A DNA stretch of 28,385 nucleotides from positions 1 through 28,385 of the forward strand of contig DKBM01000068.1 in assembly GCA_002451215.1 (NCBI GenBank). Direction: 5' to 3'. The position numbers and the translations under genes were made by a program. This document shows positions 22,630-28,385 of this stretch, piece after piece. The notes beneath the pieces were generated by a model that worked only from the letters and a program-made list of their open reading frames with translations, searched no databases and was not told the DNA's origin. Position 1 is the stretch's first letter. Each line of letters begins with the position of its first letter. The DNA comes from SM1-46 sp002451215. Its GTDB lineage: Bacteria; Pseudomonadota; Gammaproteobacteria; Acidiferrobacterales; Sulfurifustaceae.

Positions 22630-24555
22630 TTATCCCTCCAAAACAATAAGGCCGCGGCCCGCGATCTCCTGGGCGAGACGGTCACCAAACGCCGAAAGCG
22701 TCAGGCTCCCAAGGTCTTCACCCTTGCGCGTGCGCACGGCAACAGTACCTTGCTGCGCCTCCTTCTTGCCGACAACCAGCAGATAGGGAATACGCTGCAA
22801 CGTATGCTCGCGAATCTTAAAGCCAATTTTCTCGTTTCTCAAGTCAGTTTCGACCCGTAGACCCTGTTTTCTCAGCGTTTCGGCTACCGCCCGCGCGTAG
22901 TCCGCCTGCCCGTCGGTGATGGTCAGGATCACGGCTTGAACCGGCGCCAGCCACGCCGGGAAAGAACCGGCGAATTCCTCAATCAGGATGCCGATAAAGC
23001 GCTCCATCGACCCAAACACCGCGCGGTGCAGCATTACCGGGACCTGTTTCGACCCGTCTTCGGCAACGTAGGTCGCCCCCAGCCGCCCGGGCATGGAGAA
23101 ATCGACCTGAATGGTGCCGCACTGCCAGACCCGGCCGATAGAGTCCCTGAGCGAGAACTCGATCTTGGGCCCATAGAATGCGCCCTCCCCTGGCTGCAGG
23201 TCCCACGGCAGCCCCTTGCTGTTCAGGGCCTGCTCCAGGGCGTGCTCGGCCTTATCCCACAGGTCGTCGGAACCGATACGGTTCACTGGCCGGGTGGAGA
23301 GTTTGTAGAGCACTTCCCGGAACCCGAAATCGGCATACACCTTGTGCAGCAGATCGATAAAAGAGGAGACCTCCGACTGAATCTGGTCCTCGGTGCAAAA
23401 GATATGGGCGTCGTCTTGCGTGAACGCCCGGACACGCATCAGGCCATGCAACGCACCGGATTGCTCATTGCGATGGCAGGAGCCGAACTCGGCGAGCCGC
23501 AGCGGCAGATCCCGGTAACTCTTCAGTCCCTGGTTGAAAATCTGAATGTGACATGGACAGTTCATCGGCTTCACCGCGAACGTGCGCTTCTCGGATTCCG
23601 TGGTGAACATGTCGCTGTGGAACTTTTCCCAGTGACCTGACTTCTCCCACAGCGAACGATCGACTAGCTGCGGCGTTCGGATTTCCTGATAGTCGCTTTC
23701 GCGCCAAAGCTCGCTCATGTAACTTTGGACCAGTTGGTACAGACGCCAGCCCCGCTGGTGCCAAAACACCATGCCCGGCGCCTCTTCCTGCATGTGGAAC
23801 AGGTCGAGACTGCGACCAATCTTGCGATGGTCGCGCTTCTCGGCTTCCTCCAGCTGATGGAGGTAGGCATCCAGCAGGTCCTTGTTCGGCCATGCCGTGC
23901 CGTAGATGCGCGCCAGCATCTCGTTGCGCGAGTCGCCGCGCCAATAGGCACCGGCAACCTTGGTGAGTTTGAACGCCTTGAGTTTGGCAGTCGTTGGCAC
24001 GTGGGGACCGCGGCAGAGGTCGACGAATTCCCCCTGACGATATAGCGAAATGTCCTCCCCCTGCGGGATCGCTTCGATGATTTGGGCCTTGTATTCCTCG
24101 CCCTGACGACGGAAGAATTCAGCAGCTTGATCACGCGGCATGACGGAACGTTCGACCTTGAGGTCGCGCTTCGCGATCTCATGCATACGCGCCTCGATCC
24201 TGTCCAGATCCTCGGCGGTAAAACCCCGTTGGAAGGCGAAATCGTAATAGAACCCGTTGTCGATCACCGGACCGATCGTTACCTGCGCCTCTGGGTATAG
24301 TTCCTTTACGGCATGCGCTAGCAGGTGCGCCGTCGAATGGCGCAGAATCTCAACCCCGGCCGGGTCCTTGTCTGTCACGATGGCGATTTCAGCATCGCGC
24401 TCGACGACAAAACTCGTGTCGACCAGCTTGCCATCCACTCGTCCGGCCAGCGCGGCGCGTGCGAGACCGGGGCCGATGCTGGCGGCGATAGCGGCAATCG
24501 TCGTTGGCTGGGGAAACTCGCGGCGGGAGCCGTCCGGCAGGGTCACAACTGGCAT
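22630..24555 (-). CDS. thrS: Threonyl-tRNA synthetase
   Basis: ThrS charges tRNA-Thr and edits mischarged serine. The 641-residue protein has the N-terminal TGS domain (about 1-60, starting MPVVTLPDGSRREFPQPTT). The editing domain carries HSTAH (His73, His77) and DLCRGPH (Cys181, His185). The class II core has MNCPCH with zinc ligand Cys333, LAEFGSCHRNEQSGALHGLMRVRAFTQDDAHIF, and VMLHRAVFGSMERF. The C-terminal anticodon-binding domain starts near PAWLAPVQAVILTI. Length is normal (E. coli 642). It heads the translation cluster; its stop lies 4 nt before the infC start. In E. coli thrS represses its own translation through a tRNA-like operator; I did not identify one here. Confidence 0.98.
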   Translation of the reverse strand: MPVVTLPDGSRREFPQPTTIAAIAASIGPGLARAALAGRVDGKLVDTSFVVERDAEIAIVTDKDPAGVEILRHSTAHLLAHAVKELYPEAQVTIGPVIDNGFYYDFAFQRGFTAEDLDRIEARMHEIAKRDLKVERSVMPRDQAAEFFRRQGEEYKAQIIEAIPQGEDISLYRQGEFVDLCRGPHVPTTAKLKAFKLTKVAGAYWRGDSRNEMLARIYGTAWPNKDLLDAYLHQLEEAEKRDHRKIGRSLDLFHMQEEAPGMVFWHQRGWRLYQLVQSYMSELWRESDYQEIRTPQLVDRSLWEKSGHWEKFHSDMFTTESEKRTFAVKPMNCPCHIQIFNQGLKSYRDLPLRLAEFGSCHRNEQSGALHGLMRVRAFTQDDAHIFCTEDQIQSEVSSFIDLLHKVYADFGFREVLYKLSTRPVNRIGSDDLWDKAEHALEQALNSKGLPWDLQPGEGAFYGPKIEFSLRDSIGRVWQCGTIQVDFSMPGRLGATYVAEDGSKQVPVMLHRAVFGSMERFIGILIEEFAGSFPAWLAPVQAVILTITDGQADYARAVAETLRKQGLRVETDLRNEKIGFKIREHTLQRIPYLLVVGKKEAQQGTVAVRTRKGEDLGSLTLSAFGDRLAQEIAGRGLIVLEG

Positions 24556-24600
24556 GGCAAGAATTCCGGTTCAGTGGCGACCGCTACGAATGGCCGCGTA

Positions 24601-24635
24601 AACAAAATAAACGGCCCACCCGCAGGGGTGGGCCG
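24601..24635 (-). terminator. Strong intrinsic terminator between tRNA-Val and thrS
   Basis: A perfect 10-bp stem, CGGCCCACCC (24612-24621) with GGGTGGGCCG (24626-24635), closes a 4-base loop and is followed on the minus strand by TTTATTTTGTT (24611-24601). It begins 24 bases past the tRNA-Val 3' end, so it most simply terminates the tRNA transcript. Any transcription from the tRNA side into thrS (start 24555) would have to pass it. A TATAGT just upstream of the hairpin could be a -10 box, but no -35 is seen. Confidence 0.85.
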
Positions 24636-24659
24636 ATGACTACTATATCAGGGATCAAC

Positions 24660-24734
24660 TGGTAGGCGCGAGTGGGATCGAACCACCGACCACTACCATG
24701 TCAAGGTAGTGCTCTACCACTGAGCTACGCGCCT
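24660..24734 (-). tRNA. tRNA-Val (anticodon GAC)
   Basis: The minus strand gives a complete 75-base cloverleaf: acceptor AGGCGCG/CGCGCCT, D-stem GCTC/GAGC, anticodon stem CTACC/GGTAG around loop TTGACAT, T-arm GGTGG/CCACT with TTCGATC loop, discriminator A and encoded CCA. The GAC anticodon reads GUC and GUU valine codons. Confidence 0.97.
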
Positions 24735-24778
24735 GCAAGGCCGCGGAAAATAGCACACCTGCGCGCGGGCGAACAAGT

Positions 24779-25765
24779 TTAGCGTGGCATCGCCACCCTG
24801 TTTGCCCCGCTCAAACCGCCATCCCGGGCAGCACCCGCAAAGGTCGAGCGGCGCTGCATGTTGGCAAGCGCGGTCTTTTGCTGATCCAGGTACTTCAGCC
24901 ACAAGGCGATGCCATCCTCATAGGGAACCGTTCCAACACGGCGCATGACTTCTTTGCCCTCCGGCCCCATCACGAAATCAAGGAACTGCTGCGCTTCCGG
25001 TTTTTCGTTTTGAAGGTGCGTCACCATATAGAGCGGTCGGTACAGCAGATACTCCCCGCTCTTGATGTTCTCGTAGCTCGGTTCCTTCCCGTTCAGCTTC
25101 AGGATCTTGACCTTCGCCCCAAGCTTGCGCGCGCTGCTGATGCCGGTGGTACCGATCCCGCCGGGATTCTCCGGAATCGCCTTTTCCAGCGGACCCGTGG
25201 AGGCCACCACATACTTCGCAAAGAACTCCGCGTCATAATCAGCGAATACCAGCTCGCGAAGCGTACGCCCGACACCCGAAATCTTGCCTTTGCGCGCATA
25301 TAACTCGATCGTCGCATCGGCTCCCCCGAGTTCTTTCCAATTGGTGATCTTGCCGGTATAGACCGCGCGCAACTGCTCCAGCGTGATGTTGTCGACTGGA
25401 TTGCTCTTGTTCACGATTACCGCCAAGGCATCCCACGCCACCGGTGTCAGCTGCACGCGCCGTTCCTCGGGCAACGTATTGTAAGTCGCAGCGTCCTCGA
25501 TGACGTGTCGGCAGGTTCCACCAATATCCACCTTGTGCGACGCAACCTCACGGATTCCCTTGGTGGCGCCGCCGCCCTTGAAGTCAATTTCGATTCCAGT
25601 CTTCTTTTTGTAGGCAGCCGCCATTTCCGCCATGAAGGCATTCTTCGAAATGCCACAGCCGGCCCACGTGAGCTTCACCGTCTGGGCATGAGCGCTGGCA
25701 AGGGGAACCGACATCGAAGCAATAGCTAGCACGGCGCCGAGCGCCGCCACGACAAAGGATCTCAT
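24779..25765 (-). CDS. PstS-like periplasmic substrate-binding protein (orphan)
   Basis: This 328-residue protein belongs to the PBP-like superfamily around PstS. The ATG at 25765 has an AAGGAGG ribosome-binding site at 6-nt spacing and opens a signal peptide (MRSFVVAALGAVLAIASM, cleavage near AHA-QT at 27). The mature part shows KLTWAGCGISKNAFM, FKGGGATKGIREVASHKVDIGGTCRHV, IVNKSNPVDNITLEQLRAVYTGKITNWKELGG, and PENPGGIGTTG, which follow the PstS scaffold. The usual phosphate-site serines are replaced in places by cysteines (Cys37, Cys85), and GTCRH stands where many PstS proteins have a Ser-Ser-Arg type motif. No pstCAB or phoU genes are nearby. Phosphate binding is therefore uncertain; it may bind another anion or act as a receptor. 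Confidence 0.8.
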   Translation of the reverse strand: MRSFVVAALGAVLAIASMSVPLASAHAQTVKLTWAGCGISKNAFMAEMAAAYKKKTGIEIDFKGGGATKGIREVASHKVDIGGTCRHVIEDAATYNTLPEERRVQLTPVAWDALAVIVNKSNPVDNITLEQLRAVYTGKITNWKELGGADATIELYARKGKISGVGRTLRELVFADYDAEFFAKYVVASTGPLEKAIPENPGGIGTTGISSARKLGAKVKILKLNGKEPSYENIKSGEYLLYRPLYMVTHLQNEKPEAQQFLDFVMGPEGKEVMRRVGTVPYEDGIALWLKYLDQQKTALANMQRRSTFAGAARDGGLSGANRVAMPR

Positions 25766-26019
25766 TGCACCCCTCCTTACGTTCCGTAAGTGGACGATGC
25801 GTCCGATCGTGAACGGCACCCCAGGCCATTTCTTTTTGCTTGCCGACATCTGGCCGGCAGACTGCTTGTCGAACGCTATCGGCTGGGACTATGGACGGCG
25901 ATAAGGGCAACGTCCATCTGCAGCGCGATGAAGGGATGCTCGATCGGGTATGAACGGCAGCATATCAGCGAGCACTAATGTGGCTTCGAACCACGATCGG
26001 TACCGACAATAATCTGACA
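25766..26019. other. Intergenic region between uvrB and the PstS-like gene
   Basis: This 254-bp stretch has no convincing gene. It contains a 10-bp palindrome TCGGTACCGA (25997-26006) and a weak hairpin GTGG-N7-CCAC (25980-25994) just past the uvrB stop, but no clear terminator with a T run. The promoter of the PstS-like gene must lie here; I could not place it with confidence. Confidence 0.5.
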
Positions 26020-28047
26020 CTACTTTGCACCGCCCTCAACCAGCGCGAGGTTGCGCGCGCGTATCGCGTCGATGCGGTCGCGCAGCGCCGCCGCCTGCTC
26101 GAACTCAAGGTTGCGGGCATGTGCGTACATCTGCTTTTCGAGCCTGGTAATCAGTTTTCCCAACGCATCCGGTGCCAGCGCACGGTAGTCAGCATCACTT
26201 TCAGCTGCACGCAGCTCGACGCGTTCCCCGCTGGGCCGTGCGTAACGAACGCCGTCAATAATGTCGCGCACCGCCCTGACCACAGTGCGCGGCGTAATGC
26301 CGTGCTCGGCGTTGTGGATGATCTGCCTCTCCCGTCTGCGCTCCGTCTCGTCGATCGCTGCCCGCATGGAGGGAGTTATCTTGTCGCCATAGAGAATTAC
26401 CTTGCCGCGCGAATTGCGCGCGGCGCGACCAATCGTCTGGATCAGCGAGCGCGCCGAGCGCAGAAAACCCTCCTTGTCGGCATCAAGAATCGCCACCAGC
26501 GACACCTCAGGGATATCGAGACCCTCGCGCAGCAGGTTAATCCCGACCACCACATCGAACACACCGGCGCGCAGATCGCGAATGATTTCCACGCGCTCGA
26601 CAGTATCGATATCGGAGTGCAGATAGCGCACCTTGACGCCGTGCTCATGGAAATACTCCGTGAGATCCTCTGCCATGCGCTTCGTCAACGTAGTGACCAG
26701 GACACGCTCCCCGGCAGCGGTGCGTGCGCGGATTTCCGAAAGCAGGTCGTCCACCTGACTCGCCACCGGGCGCACCTCCACTTCCGGATCGAGCAGCCCG
26801 GTCGGGCGCACCACCTGGTCCACGACCACGCCATGGGTACTATTGAGCTCGTAGGGTCCTGGGGTGGCGGACACGAAGATCGTCTGCGGCATGAGGCTCT
26901 CGAACTCATCGAAGCGTAGCGGCCGGTTGTCCAGCGCGGACGGCAGCCGGAAACCATACTCGACAAGCGTCTCCTTGCGGGAACGGTCACCACGGTACAT
27001 GCCGCCAAGCTGCGGAATGGTGACGTGCGACTCATCAACCACCAGCAAGGCGTCCTTGGGCAGGTAGTCGATCAATGTGGGAGGCGGTTCGCCCGGTGCA
27101 CGGCCCGACAGGTAGCGCGAATAGTTTTCGATCCCGGAACAAAAGCCCAGCTCGCGCATCATTTCAAGATCGTAGAGCGTACGTTGTTCAAGCCGCTGCG
27201 CTTCGACGAGCTTGTCGGTAGCCTTCAATTCCGCCACCCGTACGCGCAACTCCTCCTTGATGTCACCCAACACGTTCAACACCGTTTCACGCGACGTTAC
27301 ATAGTGGCTCTTGGGATAGATGGTCGTGCGCGCAAGCTTGTTCGCGATTTCGCCAGTCAGTGGATCGAATTCGCAGAGGGATTCGATCTCGTCGCCGAAG
27401 AGTTCCACACGAATCGCGAGGCGTTCCGATTCTGCCGGGAAGATATCTATGACATCCCCGTGCACGCGGAAGGTGCCACGCTGCAGCTCGAGGTCATTGC
27501 GGGTGTACTGCATCTCCGCGAGACGTCGCAGGATCGCACGCTGATCCAGTTCGGCCTGGGTGCGCAGATGCAGGATCATGCCGTGGTAGGCAACCGGATC
27601 ACCAAGACCATAGATCGCCGATACGGTCGCTACAATGATCGCGTCAGGCCGCTCCAGCAACGCCTTCGTCGCAGACAGTCGCATCTGCTCGATATGCTCG
27701 TTGATTGCGGCATCCTTCTCGATATAGGTATCACTGGATGGGACGTACGCTTCCGGCTGGTAATAGTCGTAGTACGAAACGAAGTACTCGACTGCGTTCT
27801 TCGGAAAGAAGTCCCGGAACTCGGAGTAGAGCTGAGCCGCCAGCGTCTTGTTTGGTGCCAACACGAGTGTTGGCCGCTGCACGGTCTCGATGACGTTGGC
27901 AATGGTGAATGTCTTGCCAGATCCCGTCACGCCGAGCAGCACCTGGGTGGCCTCACCGCGCGAGAGTCCGTCAATCAGCGAGGCAATTGCCTGCGGCTGG
28001 TCACCCGCGGGCTGGAATGGCGCGGAAAGTTCAAATTGATCGGGCAT
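26020..28047 (-). CDS. uvrB: Excinuclease ABC subunit UvrB
   Basis: UvrB is the helicase-like damage-recognition subunit of nucleotide excision repair, loading with UvrA and then recruiting UvrC. From the ATG at 28047 it has 675 residues beginning MPDQFELSAPFQPAGDQPQAI. It shows Walker A GVTGSGKT (39-46), the beta-hairpin segment YYDYYQPEAYVPSSDTYIEKDA, the DEAD-type box LLVVDESH, helicase motifs GINLLREGLDIPEVSLVAILDADKEGFLRS and QTIGRAARN, and a C-terminal UVR domain (LEKQMYAHARNLEFEQAAALRDRI) for UvrC contact. A longer frame to 28272 would overlap the divergent aminotransferase and is not supported. Confidence 0.98.
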   Translation of the reverse strand: MPDQFELSAPFQPAGDQPQAIASLIDGLSRGEATQVLLGVTGSGKTFTIANVIETVQRPTLVLAPNKTLAAQLYSEFRDFFPKNAVEYFVSYYDYYQPEAYVPSSDTYIEKDAAINEHIEQMRLSATKALLERPDAIIVATVSAIYGLGDPVAYHGMILHLRTQAELDQRAILRRLAEMQYTRNDLELQRGTFRVHGDVIDIFPAESERLAIRVELFGDEIESLCEFDPLTGEIANKLARTTIYPKSHYVTSRETVLNVLGDIKEELRVRVAELKATDKLVEAQRLEQRTLYDLEMMRELGFCSGIENYSRYLSGRAPGEPPPTLIDYLPKDALLVVDESHVTIPQLGGMYRGDRSRKETLVEYGFRLPSALDNRPLRFDEFESLMPQTIFVSATPGPYELNSTHGVVVDQVVRPTGLLDPEVEVRPVASQVDDLLSEIRARTAAGERVLVTTLTKRMAEDLTEYFHEHGVKVRYLHSDIDTVERVEIIRDLRAGVFDVVVGINLLREGLDIPEVSLVAILDADKEGFLRSARSLIQTIGRAARNSRGKVILYGDKITPSMRAAIDETERRRERQIIHNAEHGITPRTVVRAVRDIIDGVRYARPSGERVELRAAESDADYRALAPDALGKLITRLEKQMYAHARNLEFEQAAALRDRIDAIRARNLALVEGGAK

Positions 28048-28077
28048 ATGGCTATCGTCTTTACGGCGGGCAGCGGG

Positions 28078-28085
28078 TAATATTA
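28078..28085. promoter_or_regulatory. AT-rich palindrome in the uvrB/aminotransferase divergent gap
   Basis: The 75-bp gap between the two divergent genes contains TAATATTA, which reads as a -10-like TAATAT on either strand. No clear -35 is visible in either direction and no SOS-box consensus was found by eye. Confidence 0.3.
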
Positions 28086-28122
28086 ACGCAGATTTTTCGA
28101 CCAGCTTCTTGCGGATTCGTTC

Positions 28123-28385
28123 GTGTCCACTATTCGTCTTGCCAGCCGCGTCGGGCGCATCAAGCCCTCGCCCACCCTTGCCGTGGACGCGCGCGCCAAA
28201 GCCCTTAAGGCTGCCGGCAAGGATGTGATCGGGCTTGGCGCCGGAGAGCCCGATTTCGACACCCCCGAGCACGTCAAGGAAGCTGCGATCCGGGCCATCC
28301 GGGATGGCTTCACCAAGTACACAGCAGTCGATGGCATTCCCTCACTCAAGCAGGCGATCATCGCGAAGTTCCGGCGCGACAACCA
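28123..28385 (+). CDS. Aspartate aminotransferase, class I, N-terminal part (runs off the right edge)
   Basis: This is the beginning of a PLP-dependent aspartate aminotransferase of the Ib type, which moves the amino group between aspartate and 2-oxoglutarate. A GTG at 28123 opens the frame MSTIRLASRVGRIKPSPTLAV, followed by ALKAAGKDVIGLGAGEPDFDTPEHVKEAAIRAI and FTKYTAVDGIPSLKQAI; the GAGEPDFDTP block and the YTAVDGIP segment are characteristic. About 87 residues are visible; the PLP lysine lies outside the window. No ATG is available upstream in frame and the ribosome-binding site is weak. The gene is divergent from uvrB with a 75-bp gap, an arrangement I recall from Betaproteobacteria. Confidence 0.93.
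   Translation, partial: MSTIRLASRVGRIKPSPTLAVDARAKALKAAGKDVIGLGAGEPDFDTPEHVKEAAIRAIRDGFTKYTAVDGIPSLKQAIIAKFRRDN

Noticed and set aside
22626..22688. Upstream extension of infC into thrS
   Set aside because: It would add 21 residues unlike any IF-3 N-terminus and lie entirely within thrS.
25978..26919. 313-codon plus-strand frame antisense to the uvrB 3' part
   Set aside because: The sequence has the low-complexity Arg/His-rich look of an antisense frame and overlaps conserved helicase motifs on the other strand.
27025..28080. 351-codon plus-strand frame antisense to uvrB
   Set aside because: It is the shadow of uvrB and shows no signal, motif or ribosome-binding site of note.

Overview
The window is about 28.4 kb of gene-dense, GC-rich proteobacterial chromosome. 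Nearly all genes lie on the minus strand; only the Mth938-like gene and the aminotransferase at the right edge are on the plus strand. Several gene neighbourhoods are familiar from Betaproteobacteria and, in part, Gammaproteobacteria: an RpfE-like gene coupled to recJ; surE-pcm-nlpD-rpoS; thrS-infC-rpmI-rplT-pheS-pheT-ihfA-merR; alaC-hom-thrC; and uvrB divergent from an aspartate-aminotransferase gene. I infer a betaproteobacterium (Burkholderiales, Nitrosomonadales or Rhodocyclales type) and cannot name a genus from sequence alone.

Layout from left to right, all minus strand unless stated: (1) 1-1309, 5' part of recJ preceded by an RpfE-like gene. (2) 1487-7173, an orphan TRAP-type DctP binding protein followed upstream by a complete Liv-type ABC importer (livF, livG, livM, livH and its binding protein). 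(3) 7174-7864, about 690 bp with no convincing gene. (4) 7865-11479, alaC-hom-thrC, a tightly coupled amino-acid operon. (5) 11593-11991, plus strand, a small Mth938-like protein whose 3' end overlaps rpoS. (6) 11970-15416, rpoS, nlpD, pcm and surE, the stress and survival cluster. (7) 15503-16804, a DUF3391/HD-GYP signalling protein. (8) 17042-17118, tRNA-Pro(GGG). (9) 17210-24555, the translation cluster thrS-infC-rpmI-rplT-pheS-pheT-ihfA-merR. (10) 24660-24734, tRNA-Val(GAC). (11) 24779-25765, an orphan PstS-like binding protein. (12) 26020-28047, uvrB. (13) 28123 to the right edge, plus strand, the start of an aspartate aminotransferase gene.

Start sites needed care. Ribosome-binding sites and family N-termini move several starts inward (Liv binding protein, nlpD, HD-GYP, pheS, rpmI, PstS-like, uvrB). 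Many genes use non-ATG starts (GTG in recJ, hom, pcm, nlpD, pheS and the aminotransferase; TTG in the RpfE-like gene). infC most likely starts at an ATC, in line with the rare start codons known for IF3 genes.

I see no CRISPR array, insertion sequence, phage gene, toxin-antitoxin or defence locus, and no clearly undescribed multi-gene system. The observations most worth checking are regulatory: a near-perfect intrinsic terminator just upstream of pheS, a strong terminator between tRNA-Val and thrS, a 12-bp inverted repeat spanning the gap between the Liv binding-protein gene and livH, and the long non-coding stretch upstream of that operon. At protein level the most interesting are the orphan PstS-like protein with two cysteines and an HD-GYP protein with an altered GYP motif.
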